In this document: positions 9,900 to 19,702 of the stretch, one piece after another
Position numbering within the stretch: the stretch's first letter is position 1
How the letters are laid out: each line of letters opens with the position of its first letter
The notes under the pieces: model-generated
Database searches by the model: none
What the model saw: the letters and a program-made list of their open reading frames with translations, nothing else
What the model was told of the DNA's origin: nothing
Assembly: GCA_023387335.1 (NCBI GenBank)
Contig: JAEWIF010000048.1
Span: 1 to 64,000, forward strand
Length of the DNA stretch: 64,000 nt
From: Pseudomonadota bacterium
GTDB taxonomy: Bacteria; Pseudomonadota; Gammaproteobacteria; Burkholderiales; Burkholderiaceae_C
Direction: 5' to 3'
Made by a program: the position numbers and the translations under genes

Positions 9900-10475
9900 A
9901 TGACCGAACCGCAGTTCCTGGTCCCCGAGCACCGCAGCCGGCTGCTCGAAGGCATGGCGAAGGCCGTCGCCGAGAAGGGTTACGCCGCCGCCACCATCGC
10001 CGACATCGTGCGCGAGGCCAGCGTCTCGCGCCGCACCTTCTACGAGCACTTCCAGTCCAAGTCCGAATGCCTGATCGCACTTTACGAGGCGGCGAGCCAC
10101 AACGCCTTGAAGGTCCTGCGAGGGGCGATCGATCCGGCGCATCCCTGGCAGACCCAAGTGGAGCGGGCGCTGGGCGCGTACTTCGAGGCGCTCGCGGCCA
10201 ATCCGCTGCTGCTGCGCACGCTCTACATCGAGATCCTGGGCCTCGGCCAGGAAGGCCTGGCCGCGCGCCGGCGCGTGAACCGCGAGATCGCGCACCTGAT
10301 GCTGGACGTGGTCAATGGCGCCTCGCCCGGCCAGCTGTCGCCGCAGATGGCGATGGCGGTGGTGGGCGGCATCAACGAACTGGTGCTCGAGTACATCGAG
10401 CGCGACGACGAGGAGAAGCTGGTCGAGCTCGTCGCGCCGGCGGCGCAGCTGGTGCGGACGGTCGCCGGCCAATAA
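9900..10475 (+). CDS. TetR/AcrR-family transcriptional regulator
   Basis: A 191-residue regulator. The N-terminal helix-turn-helix is clear: KGYAAATIADIVREASVSRRTFYEHFQSK (positions about 25-53), ending in the TetR hallmark FYEHF. The C-terminal helices form the ligand-binding and dimerisation domain. The start at 9900 is preceded by GGAG 12 bases upstream. A longer TTG start at 9861 would overlap the palindrome and is less likely. It is transcribed away from the PF10118-ALDH-SDR operon, with two matching palindromes between them, so it most likely represses itself and that operon. The ligand is unknown. Confidence 0.9.
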   Translation: MTEPQFLVPEHRSRLLEGMAKAVAEKGYAAATIADIVREASVSRRTFYEHFQSKSECLIALYEAASHNALKVLRGAIDPAHPWQTQVERALGAYFEALAANPLLLRTLYIEILGLGQEGLAARRRVNREIAHLMLDVVNGASPGQLSPQMAMAVVGGINELVLEYIERDDEEKLVELVAPAAQLVRTVAGQ

Positions 10476-10497
10476 AAAAGGCCCGCCGAAGCGGGCC
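10474..10497 (-). terminator. Intrinsic terminator of hppA
   Basis: On the minus strand the stem GGCCCGC / GCGGGCC (10480-10497) closes on a stable TTCG loop and is followed by a six-T tract (10474-10479). It lies 23 bases after the hppA stop and overlaps the end of the convergent TetR gene. On the plus strand the stem is followed only by CTTGATC, so it should end plus-strand transcripts less well. Confidence 0.85.
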
Positions 10498-10520
10498 CTT
10501 GATCGTCGGGAGCGGTTCCC

Positions 10521-12686
<2,166 letters not shown>

Positions 12687-12723
12687 TTCTTCATCTCCTG
12701 ATCCGTTTGAATGCTTGGAGGAG

Positions 12724-12780
12724 GCAACGCGAGCGGTGCCTCCGCTGCGTTGCTTCCTCGTGGCTCCCAACGGTCGGGAG
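12724..12780 (-). promoter_or_regulatory. Hairpin cluster in the hppA leader
   Basis: In the 223-base gap between hppA and ppa two inverted repeats lie 38-95 bases upstream of hppA. The first has arms GCAACGC-g-AGCGG and CCGCT-GCGTTGC (12724-12753), a 12-bp stem with one bulged base and a 5-base loop. The second is CTCCC / GGGAG (12764-12768 and 12776-12780). If transcription starts upstream (a TATATT box reads on the minus strand near 12800), both fold in the 5' untranslated RNA. No known riboswitch class is recognised. There is also a small repeat ATCGG-caaa-CCGAT near 12805-12818. Confidence 0.4.
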
Positions 12781-12909
12781 TCGATTGGCCAACGGGCGGA
12801 ATATATCGGCAAACCGATGACGGTTCCCCCTTGCTGTCGAGATGCGAGGGGGCGCGAAAGTAGAATCAGGGTTAGTCCTAGCCTCTAATTTCTTAACGGA
12901 CCCAGATCC

Positions 12910-13458
12910 ATGTCTCTCGACAACGTCACTCCCGGCAAGCAGGCCCCCGATGCGTTCAACGTGATCATCGAAATCCCGATGAACGCCGATCCCGTGAAAT
13001 ACGAGGTGGACAAGGACACCGGCGCCATCTTCGTGGACCGCTTCATGAGCACGTCCATGCACTACCCGACCAACTACGGCTACGTGCCGCAGACCATCAG
13101 CGGCGACGGCGACCCGGTCGACGTGCTGGTGATCACGCCCGTGCCGCTGATCCCCGGCGTGGTGGTCAGCTGCCGCCCGATCGGCGTGCTGAAGATGCAG
13201 GACGAGGCCGGCGACGACGCCAAGGTGCTCGCGGTGCCGGTCGACAAGGTGCTGGCCATCTACACCCACTGGCAGAAGCCCGAGGACATGAACCCGCTGC
13301 GGCTCAAGACCATCGCCCACTTCTTCGAGCACTACAAGGATCTGGAACCCAACAAGTGGGTCAAGGTGCTCGGCTGGGAAGGCCCGGAATCCGCCCGCCA
13401 GGAAGTGCGGGACGGCATCGAGAACTTCCGCAAGGCCAAGGCCCAGGGCAAGGCCTGA
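12910..13458 (+). CDS. ppa: Soluble inorganic pyrophosphatase (family I)
   Basis: A 182-residue cytosolic enzyme that hydrolyses pyrophosphate to two phosphates. The family I signature DGDPVDVLV holds the metal-binding aspartates at residues 66, 68 and 71. Other active-site residues are in the Lys30-Tyr-Glu segment, the tyrosine-rich HYPTNYGYVP segment (51-60) and later DDAKVLAVP. Length fits the 175-180-residue prokaryotic hexamer. It is divergent from hppA, so the two pyrophosphate-consuming enzymes share one 223-base control region. A possible -10 TAGAAT lies at 12861 but no good -35 box accompanies it. Confidence 0.95.
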   Translation: MSLDNVTPGKQAPDAFNVIIEIPMNADPVKYEVDKDTGAIFVDRFMSTSMHYPTNYGYVPQTISGDGDPVDVLVITPVPLIPGVVVSCRPIGVLKMQDEAGDDAKVLAVPVDKVLAIYTHWQKPEDMNPLRLKTIAHFFEHYKDLEPNKWVKVLGWEGPESARQEVRDGIENFRKAKAQGKA

Positions 13459-13477
13459 GCCTTTCGTTCCCGCGCGC

Positions 13478-14656
13478 TCAGCCGGCCTGACGGAACGGCG
13501 AGCGCGCCTCCAGGTGCTCGAGATAACGCTCGACGCCCTGGCCCTCCCGCTCCAGGAACCGCTCCACCGCGTCGGCGAACGAGGGGTGCGCCAGCCAGTG
13601 CGCGCTGTGCGTCTTCACCGGCATGAGCGCGCGCGCCATCTTGTGCTCGCCCTGGGCGCCGCCCTCGAAGCGGTCCACGCCGTGCTCCATGCACCACTGC
13701 AGCGGCTGGTAGTAGCAGGCCTCGAAGTGCAGGCAGTCCACCCGCTCCAGCGCGCCCCAGTAGCGGCCGTAGGCGGCCTCGGGCGAGGCACTTTCGTCCG
13801 ATAGCGCGATCAGGCTGGAGGCGATGTCGCGGCCCTCGCGCTGCGCGATGAACAGCAGCCAGTGCGGCGCCATCCCGCTCGCCATGCGGCGGAAGAACTC
13901 GCGCTTGAGGTAGGGCGGGTTGCCGTGTTCGCGGTAGGTGCGCTCGTAGCAGCGGTAGAAGAAGTCCCAGTCGGACGCGCGGATGTCCTCGCCGCGCAGC
14001 GCTCGGAAGGTGACGCCGGCCTCCGCCACCTTGCGCCGCTCCTGGCGGATCTTCTTGCGCTTTTCCTGCGACAGGCCGGCGAGGAATTCGTCGAAGCTCT
14101 TCCAGCCCTGCCGCAGCCAGTGGAACTGCACCGTCTGGCGCGCCATCAGGCCCGCCTGCGAGCAGGCTTCGACGTCGGCATCGGACAGGAACAGAAGGTG
14201 GATCGACGAGAGCTCGTTCTGCTTGCCGAGCGCGAGCAGGATGTCGACCAGCGCGCGTCTGGATCCTGCGTCGCGCGCCAGCAGGCGCGAACCCGGCACC
14301 GGCGTGAACGGCACGGCCACCAGGCCCTTGGGGTAGTACGACAGGCCGTGCTCCTCGTACGCGTTGGCCCAGGCCCAGTCGAACACGTACTCGCCGTAGG
14401 AGTGGCTCTTCAGGTACAGCGCGCAGGCGGCGTGCAGCTCGTCGCCGCGCCAGAGCGTGACGAAGCTCGGCTGCCAGCCGGTGCGCACGGTCGCGCTGCC
14501 GCTGTCGTGCAGCGCGGCCAGGTACTCGTGGCGCAGGAAAGGCGTGGGCAGGTCCTGCGTCGCGAGCAGCGCGTTCCATGCGGCCGCGGGCACTTCATCC
14601 GGTGCGGCGCAGAGGCGGATGACATAATCGTCCGGCTGTTTTTTCACTGCTGACAT
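13478..14656 (-). CDS. FemAB-like GNAT-fold protein (PF04339, peptidoglycan biosynthesis/recognition family)
   Basis: A 392-residue cytosolic protein of the DUF482/PF04339 family, which has a duplicated GNAT fold related to FemAB aminoacyltransferases. Recognisable stretches are FLRHEYLAALHDSGSA, GEYVFDWAWANAYE, LSQEKRKKIRQERRKV and the C-terminal FEGGAQGEHKMARALMPV. The true substrate of the family is not established. The start at 14656 has a GAGG ribosome site. Its start codon overlaps that of nadE on the other strand within CATG, so each gene's promoter must lie inside the other. A TTG at 14686 is a less likely longer start. Confidence 0.85.
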   Translation of the reverse strand: MSAVKKQPDDYVIRLCAAPDEVPAAAWNALLATQDLPTPFLRHEYLAALHDSGSATVRTGWQPSFVTLWRGDELHAACALYLKSHSYGEYVFDWAWANAYEEHGLSYYPKGLVAVPFTPVPGSRLLARDAGSRRALVDILLALGKQNELSSIHLLFLSDADVEACSQAGLMARQTVQFHWLRQGWKSFDEFLAGLSQEKRKKIRQERRKVAEAGVTFRALRGEDIRASDWDFFYRCYERTYREHGNPPYLKREFFRRMASGMAPHWLLFIAQREGRDIASSLIALSDESASPEAAYGRYWGALERVDCLHFEACYYQPLQWCMEHGVDRFEGGAQGEHKMARALMPVKTHSAHWLAHPSFADAVERFLEREGQGVERYLEHLEARSPFRQAG

Positions 14657-16319
14657 GGCCCTCAAGATCTGCATCGCCCAGCTCAACTACGTGGTGGGCG
14701 ACATGCCGGGCAACGCTCAGAAGATCATCGACGCGGCGCGCACCGCCTATGAGCAGGGCGCGCGCCTGGTGGTCACCCCGGAACTCTCGCTGTGCGGCTA
14801 TCCGGCCGAGGACCTGCATCTGCGGCCCGCGTTCAGTGCGGCTTGCGATGATGCCGTCAAAACGGTGGCCCGCGAGCTCGCGGGGTTGAAGGGCCTGCAC
14901 GTGATCGTCGGCCATCCGGTCGGCGGCGACGTGCGCAGCAAGTCGGTGCAGGTGCAGCGGCGGCTGAACGCGGCCAGCGTCCTGAGCGAAGGCCGCGTGC
15001 TCGAGACCTACGCCAAGCGCGAGCTGCCCAACTACCAGGTGTTCGATGAGCGCCGTTACTTCACCCCGGGCAAGGGCACGTGCGTGTTCCAGGTCGAGGG
15101 CCTGAACATCGGCCTCCTGATCTGCGAGGACGCGTGGTTCGAGGAGCCGGCGATGCTGGCCAAGGAATCGGGCGCGCAGCTGCTGGTGGTGACCAATGCT
15201 TCGCCGTTCCACGTCGGCAAGGGCGGCGAACGCGTGGCCCGCATGGCCGACCGCGCTCGCGCGGTGGGCCTGCCCGTCGTGTACTCGCATTTCGTCGGCG
15301 GACAGGACGAGGTGGTGTTCGACGGCGGCTCGTTCGCGGTCGACGCGGCGGGCACGCTGGTGGGCCGTGCGCCTTCGTTCGTCGAGGACCTGTTCACCAT
15401 CTCCGTCGAGCAGGGCGCCGGCGCGCTGGTGCTCAATGCGCCGACCGCGCCGGCGCGCGAACCGGAAGCCGACCTGTGGGATGCGCTGGTGCTGGGCGTG
15501 CGCGACTACATCGGCAAGAACGGCTTCCCGGGCGTGCTGCTGGGCCTCTCGGGCGGCATCGACTCGGCACTCGTGCTGGCCATCGCGGTCGACGCGCTGG
15601 GCAAGGAGAAGGTGAGGGCGGTGATGATGCCTTCGCCCTACACGGCGGACATTTCGTGGATCGACGCGCGCGACATGGCGGCGCGGCTGGGCGTCCGCTA
15701 TGACGAGATCTCCATCGTCCCGCAGTTCGAGGCGTTCAAGGCCGCGCTGGCCAAGGAGTTCGCCGGGCTGCCGGAAGACGCCACCGAGGAGAACATCCAG
15801 GCCCGCATCCGCGGCGTGCTGCTGATGGCGCTGTCCAACAAGTTCGGCAGCATCGTCCTGACCACCGGCAACAAGAGCGAGATGGCCACCGGCTACTGCA
15901 CGCTGTACGGCGACATGGCGGGCGGCTTCGCGGTGATCAAGGACGTGCTCAAGACCTCGGTGTTCAGGCTGGCCCGCTGGCGCAACGCCAACGATCCCTA
16001 CGGCACCGGCGCCGACCCGATCCCCGACCGCATCATCACGCGGCCGCCCAGCGCGGAACTGCGGCCCGACCAGGTGGACCAGGACAGCCTGCCGCCGTAC
16101 GAGATCCTGGACGCGATCCTTTCGCGCTACATGGAGAACGACGAGGGCGTGGAGCAGATCGTGGCCGCGGGCTTCGACCGGGCGGTGGTCGAGCGGGTCG
16201 CGCGGCTGGTGCGCATCAACGAATACAAGCGCCGCCAGGCGCCGGTGGGCATCCGCGTGACGCACCGCGGCTTCGGCAAGGATTGGCGCTATCCTATTAC
16301 CGGCAAGTTCCGCGCCTAG
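14655..16319 (+). CDS. nadE: Glutamine-dependent NAD+ synthetase
   Basis: A 554-residue two-domain enzyme that amidates deamido-NAD using ammonia from glutamine. The N-terminal nitrilase-type glutaminase (about residues 1-255) has its catalytic triad in TPELSLCGYPAEDL (Glu), a central Lys (YAKRELPNY) and LLICEDAWF (Cys). The C-terminal synthetase carries the ATP P-loop LSGGIDSAL (about residues 297-305) and later TTGNKSEMATGYCT and RPPSAELRPDQ. No Shine-Dalgarno site is visible before the ATG, which overlaps the divergent FemAB-like gene's ATG. It is followed 17 bases later by the PII gene, a common betaproteobacterial pairing. Confidence 0.95.
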   Translation: MALKICIAQLNYVVGDMPGNAQKIIDAARTAYEQGARLVVTPELSLCGYPAEDLHLRPAFSAACDDAVKTVARELAGLKGLHVIVGHPVGGDVRSKSVQVQRRLNAASVLSEGRVLETYAKRELPNYQVFDERRYFTPGKGTCVFQVEGLNIGLLICEDAWFEEPAMLAKESGAQLLVVTNASPFHVGKGGERVARMADRARAVGLPVVYSHFVGGQDEVVFDGGSFAVDAAGTLVGRAPSFVEDLFTISVEQGAGALVLNAPTAPAREPEADLWDALVLGVRDYIGKNGFPGVLLGLSGGIDSALVLAIAVDALGKEKVRAVMMPSPYTADISWIDARDMAARLGVRYDEISIVPQFEAFKAALAKEFAGLPEDATEENIQARIRGVLLMALSNKFGSIVLTTGNKSEMATGYCTLYGDMAGGFAVIKDVLKTSVFRLARWRNANDPYGTGADPIPDRIITRPPSAELRPDQVDQDSLPPYEILDAILSRYMENDEGVEQIVAAGFDRAVVERVARLVRINEYKRRQAPVGIRVTHRGFGKDWRYPITGKFRA

Positions 16320-16336
16320 GCCCACAGAAAGAACGC

Positions 16337-16675
16337 ATGAAACAGATCACCGCCATCGTCAAACCCTTCAAGCTCGAGGAAGTGCGCGAGGCGCTGGCCG
16401 AGTGCGGCGTCACCGGCCTGACGGTGACCGAGGTCAAGGGCTTCGGCCGCCAGAAGGGCCACACCGAGCTTTACCGCGGCGCCGAGTACGTGGTGGACTT
16501 CCTGCCCAAGGTGAAGGTGGAGATCGTGGTCAAGGACGACGACGTGGACCGCTGCGTCGACGCCATCGTCAAGGCCGCCCGCACCGGCAAGATCGGCGAC
16601 GGCAAGATCTTCGTCACCAGCGTCGAGCGCGTGGTGCGCATCCGCACCGGCGAGACCGACGAATCCGCGGTCTGA
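16337..16675 (+). CDS. glnB: PII nitrogen-regulatory protein
   Basis: A 112-residue PII signal protein, the normal length. It senses 2-oxoglutarate, ATP/ADP and, through uridylylation, glutamine. The T-loop with the modified tyrosine is intact (GHTELYRGAEYVVDFLPK, Tyr51), as are the B-loop KIGDGKIFV and the conserved N-terminus MKQITAIVKPFKL. The gene lies 17 bases after nadE and is probably co-transcribed with it. Linkage to nadE favours GlnB over GlnK, whose gene usually sits beside amtB, but the sequence alone does not separate the two. A longer start inside nadE is unlikely. Confidence 0.93.
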   Translation: MKQITAIVKPFKLEEVREALAECGVTGLTVTEVKGFGRQKGHTELYRGAEYVVDFLPKVKVEIVVKDDDVDRCVDAIVKAARTGKIGDGKIFVTSVERVVRIRTGETDESAV

Positions 16676-16682
16676 GCGACGC

Positions 16683-17291
16683 CTAGATCTGCGACAGGTC
16701 CTGCGCCGAAGGCGCGGTCGAACCTTCCACCAGGGCCCGCAGCAGCGCATCGGGCTCGCTGCCCACCTGAACCAGCTGCATCTGCCACTCGTTCATGAAG
16801 CCCTCGCGCACGCTCTGGCCCAGGAACGCCAGCATCGGCTGGTAGTAGCCGCTGGTGTCCAGGATGCCGACCGGCTTGTCGTGGTAGCCGAGCTGGCGCC
16901 AGGTCCAGACCTCGTACAGCTCCTCGAACGTTCCGATGCCGCCGGCCAGCGCGAGGAAGGCCCCGGCGCGCTCGGCCATCATGCGCTTGCGGTCGTGCAT
17001 GCTCTCCACGATGTGCAGCTCGGTGCAGTCGCGCTTGGCGAATTCCTTGTCGACCAGGGCGCGCGGGATCACGCCGATCACCGAGCCGCCGGCTTCCAGC
17101 GTGGCGTCGGCGACGGTGCCCATCAGGCCGCGGTTTCCGCCGCCGTAGACGAGGCGGCCGCCTCGCTCGCCGATCCAGCGGCCGACGTCGCGCGCGGCCT
17201 GGACGAAGGACTCGGCCACGCCGTCGCGCGAGCCGCAGTAGACACAGATGGAGAAGGGGATGGAGGAGGAAGCTTCGGTCGGGCTGGACAT
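16683..17291 (-). CDS. LOG-family (TIGR00730) Rossmann-fold protein
   Basis: A 202-residue protein of the LOG family, whose studied members cleave cytokinin riboside monophosphates or AMP/IMP to ribose-5-phosphate and base. The N-terminal VYCGSRDG, the GGRLVYGGGNRGLMG segment and the active-site region DRKRMMAERAGAFLALAGGIGTFEE are present. The usual PGGxGTxxE motif reads AGGIGTFEE here, with Ala in place of Pro. The catalytic Arg/Glu residues remain. It is the last gene of a minus-strand run beginning with the ECF sigma factor, 11 bases after the RDD gene. Confidence 0.85.
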   Translation of the reverse strand: MSSPTEASSSIPFSICVYCGSRDGVAESFVQAARDVGRWIGERGGRLVYGGGNRGLMGTVADATLEAGGSVIGVIPRALVDKEFAKRDCTELHIVESMHDRKRMMAERAGAFLALAGGIGTFEELYEVWTWRQLGYHDKPVGILDTSGYYQPMLAFLGQSVREGFMNEWQMQLVQVGSEPDALLRALVEGSTAPSAQDLSQI

Positions 17292-17302
17292 GCACCGATT
17301 GT

Positions 17303-17857
17303 CTATGACGCGCGTGGCACGGCCGGCTCGGCCTGCACCAGCCGCGTGCCCGCCAGCGCGTCGTGCCAGAACTGCCGCTCCGGGTGGAAGCGGCTGAGCA
17401 GCGCCCAGACCGCCACCCAGCCGAACACCACGACCGCGTACTCGCCGCCGCTCAGGTGGAACGGAGCCAGCACGACGAGGGGAGGCAGGAACCACAGCCA
17501 GCTGCACAGGTAGCGCAGCAGCGCGCGGCCCTGGGTGAGCGGGCGGCCGGCCTTGTCGACCACGCGGATCGTCCAGGTCTTCATCGCCAGCGTCTGGCCC
17601 CGGCTCCAGAACCAGGTGAAGTAGATGCCGAACACCACGAACAGGAAGGCCTGCAGCAACGGGCGGCGCTCGTCCATGCCGCTGCGCATCTGGCCGAGCG
17701 CGCTGAACAGCCAGCCCGCGACGAAGACCACGGCGAACAGCAGCATGCCCTCGTACAGCCAGCAGGCCATGCGACGGTGAAGGGGAGGGGCGATCGGCGC
17801 TTCGGTTGCGAGCGGCACGGCGGCGGCCGTGCCGCCGGGCATCGGCGGTCGGGTCAT
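17303..17857 (-). CDS. RDD-family membrane protein
   Basis: A 184-residue inner-membrane protein with about four hydrophobic segments (about residues 33-53, 68-88, 115-132 and 140-156) and the typical RDD-domain middle GQTLAMKTWTIRVVDKAGRPLT. The N-terminal 'RDD' signature itself is degraded: RRMACWLYEG instead of R-x3-(Y/F)-x-(I/V)-D-x. The C-terminus HDALAGTRLV is the family's usual end. Function unknown; some family members have been linked to ion transport. It lies 12 bases after the DUF3106 gene in the same direction. Confidence 0.8.
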   Translation of the reverse strand: MTRPPMPGGTAAAVPLATEAPIAPPLHRRMACWLYEGMLLFAVVFVAGWLFSALGQMRSGMDERRPLLQAFLFVVFGIYFTWFWSRGQTLAMKTWTIRVVDKAGRPLTQGRALLRYLCSWLWFLPPLVVLAPFHLSGGEYAVVVFGWVAVWALLSRFHPERQFWHDALAGTRLVQAEPAVPRAS

Positions 17858-17869
17858 TTCAGGGACGGG

Positions 17870-18538
17870 TCAGTTCGGTTTGCCCGGCGTGCCGGGAGCC
17901 GCGACCGGCTGCGGCTCGTCGGCCGGGCCGCTGGCGATGCGCGGCGACTTGGCGCCGCGCTCGCGGCGCGGCACGTTGGCCAGCCGCTGGGCGGGCACCG
18001 GCTTGACGGCCGCGGCCGTGGCAGGCGCGCGGGCGTTGGCGCCGGCGGCCAGCTTGCGCTTTTCCTCGGGGGAGAGAGCCTGGTAGGCCTCCCACTTGGC
18101 CTTGCGGTCGTCGGCCGAGAGGCTGCGGGTCTCGCCGAAATTCAGGCGGGCCTGGGCGCGCTGCTGCGGGCTGAGCATCACCCAGTCGTTCATGCGGCTG
18201 TGCAGCTTGGCTTTTTCTTCCGGCGCCATGCGGTCGAAGTTGCGCGACAGCGCGATCCACTTGCGCTTCTGCGCCTCGCTGAGCGTGGCCCAGGTGCCGG
18301 CCAGCGGCTGCAGGGCCGCGCGCTGCTCGGGGCCGAGGTCGGTCCAGGCGGGTTGGGTTTCGCGCCGGGGCGCCTGCGCCACGCGCGTGCCCTTGCCGGA
18401 GGAAGCATGGGTCGACGCCGGTGCCGAGGGGGCGCCGGCCGGCTGCGGCGTCGCGGCGTGCGCCGGGATCGACAGCAGGAACGCCCCGGCAAGAAGCCAG
18501 CCGGCGAAGGGGCGAACACCGAAACGAGGGCCGTGCAT
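17870..18538 (-). CDS. DUF3106 protein, secreted, Spy/CpxP-like composition
   Basis: A 222-residue protein with an N-terminal signal peptide (hydrophobic AGWLLAGAFLLSIPAHA, cleavage after AHA). A Pro/Ala/Ser linker follows, then a helical domain with repeating Trp/Leu/Gln units (WTDLGPEQRAALQPLAGTW, WATLSEAQKRKWIALS, MNDWVMLSPQQRAQARLNF). This matches DUF3106, found mainly in Burkholderiales. The tail is Pro/Ala-rich. I chose the ATG at 18538, 15 bases after the DUF3619 stop; a TTG start at 18556 is possible. The repeats resemble periplasmic Spy/ZraP-type helical sensors, but this is an inference; no metal-ligand cluster is visible. Confidence 0.8.
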   Translation of the reverse strand: MHGPRFGVRPFAGWLLAGAFLLSIPAHAATPQPAGAPSAPASTHASSGKGTRVAQAPRRETQPAWTDLGPEQRAALQPLAGTWATLSEAQKRKWIALSRNFDRMAPEEKAKLHSRMNDWVMLSPQQRAQARLNFGETRSLSADDRKAKWEAYQALSPEEKRKLAAGANARAPATAAAVKPVPAQRLANVPRRERGAKSPRIASGPADEPQPVAAPGTPGKPN

Positions 18539-18552
18539 GCGCCGCCCCCGCC

Positions 18553-18972
18553 TCAACGATCGGACTTGAGGAACTGGACGAAGCCGGGATCGGCGTAGGC
18601 CGCCGGCGGCAGTTCGTCGGTGAGGATGGCCGCGTCGACCTCGGCGACTTCGCTGGCGCGGCGCTCGTTCTGGATGACGTGGATGGTCACCAGCCCGGCC
18701 GCCAGCACGAGCAGCGGCAGGACCGACGCGAGGCGCCGCCAGAGGCTGACGTGCTCGCCGCCGGTGAGCGTGGCCTGCCCGGCGGTGGCGGAGATGGACT
18801 GGGCGGCCTGCAGGCCGACCTGGCGGCGGGCCAGGGCTTGCACCCGCGCGGCGCGCAGGCGTTCGGAGATGTCGTGCGGGAGCTCGTCGGCGCCCGCGTC
18901 CAGCCGGGCCGCGATGCGGCGACCGAACTGGTCCTGGCGGGCGAGCGCCATGGCGGGGCTGATGCTGTTCAT
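18553..18972 (-). CDS. DUF3619 single-span membrane protein, possible anti-sigma factor
   Basis: A 139-residue protein: a charged, helical cytoplasmic N-terminus (about 1-78), one membrane helix (about 81-100, LASVLPLLVLAAGLVTIHVI) and a short C-terminal part (about 40 residues) outside. Its ATG overlaps the sigma-factor stop as ATGA, so the two are translationally coupled. The topology and position are those of an anti-sigma factor, although no ZAS zinc motif (HxxxCxxC) is present and the family has no assigned function. The next gene encodes the secreted DUF3106 protein. Confidence 0.75.
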   Translation of the reverse strand: MNSISPAMALARQDQFGRRIAARLDAGADELPHDISERLRAARVQALARRQVGLQAAQSISATAGQATLTGGEHVSLWRRLASVLPLLVLAAGLVTIHVIQNERRASEVAEVDAAILTDELPPAAYADPGFVQFLKSDR

Positions 18973-19613
18973 GGTTGTAATCCCTTTGCCTTCAGTGCTT
19001 TGCTGAGGGCCTGGACCGCGCGGGAGCAATGCGTCTTCACACTGCCTTCCGAGCAACCCATGGCCGCCGCCGTCTCGGCCACGTCCATATCCTCCCAGTA
19101 ACGCATCAGGAACGCCTCGCGTTGACGGGTGGGAAGGTTCTGGATCTGCGCCTCGATCTCCTGCAGGACCTGGGCGCGCCGGGTGGCGTCCTCCGCGCTT
19201 TCCGACTGCTGTGAGTTCTCCAGTACCGTGTAAGTTTCCAGCAGATCGAAATCACCGTCCTCGGACGAGGACTCGAAGTCGCTCAGGTTGGAAAACAGGG
19301 CATTGCGCGTCTTCTGGCGGCGGAACCAGTCCAGCGTGCAGTTGGAGAGGATGCGCTGGAAGAGCATCGGGAGCTCCGCCGGGGGCTTGTCGCCGTAGTG
19401 CTCCGCCAGCTTCATCATGCTTTCCTGCACGATGTCCAGAGCCGCCTCCTCGTCGCGGACGTGGTAGACCGAGCGCTTGAAGGCCCGTTTTTCGACGCTC
19501 TTGAGGAAGTCGGAGAGTTCTCGTTCGGTGGCCAAGTGGGAAGGGGCTGCTTTGGCGGGCGCGATTATGGCATTCGAGCGCTCGTGTTGGGCTCCTCCCG
19601 GTTGAGGTGCCAT
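18969..19613 (-). CDS. ECF-type RNA polymerase sigma factor
   Basis: A 214-residue sigma-70-family factor with region 2 (about residues 50-110: HVRDEEAALDIVQESMMKL ... RILSNCTLDWFRRQKTRN) and region 4 with its helix-turn-helix (MDVAETAAAMGCSEGSVKTHCSRAVQAL). An acidic, serine-rich linker (SDFESSSEDGDFD) joins them. The annotated ATG is 19613. A TTG at 19535 giving a start at ATERELSDFLK is a credible alternative, because the first 26 residues look unstructured. It heads a probable operon with DUF3619, DUF3106, RDD and LOG genes and is divergent from ilvB. Confidence 0.9.
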   Translation of the reverse strand: MAPQPGGAQHERSNAIIAPAKAAPSHLATERELSDFLKSVEKRAFKRSVYHVRDEEAALDIVQESMMKLAEHYGDKPPAELPMLFQRILSNCTLDWFRRQKTRNALFSNLSDFESSSEDGDFDLLETYTVLENSQQSESAEDATRRAQVLQEIEAQIQNLPTRQREAFLMRYWEDMDVAETAAAMGCSEGSVKTHCSRAVQALSKALKAKGLQP

Positions 19614-19616
19614 AAT
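19587..19616 (+). promoter_or_regulatory. Candidate sigma-70 promoter of ilvB
   Basis: TTGGGC (19587-19592), an 18-base spacer and CATAAT (19611-19616) lie about 150 bases before the ilvB ATG, in a short stretch that is less GC-rich than its surroundings. It leaves a leader of about 145 bases. The match is by eye. Confidence 0.45.
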
Positions 19617-19702
19617 GCGCGCTGCAAGTCAAAAGGCAAACGAGCCCGGATCCGGCGGCGCAATCGGCCCGTCCATGGTCCAGGGTTCTAAGTCCCGAAA
19701 CG

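Noticed and set aside
12831..12866. TTGCTG and TAGAAT as a ppa promoter
   Set aside because: The spacer is 24 bases, too long for sigma-70; only the TAGAAT box remains as a weak candidate.
13459..13495. Inverted repeat CTGAGC/GCTCAG between ppa and the FemAB-like gene as a terminator
   Set aside because: Only six perfect pairs with a long loop and no T tract on either strand.
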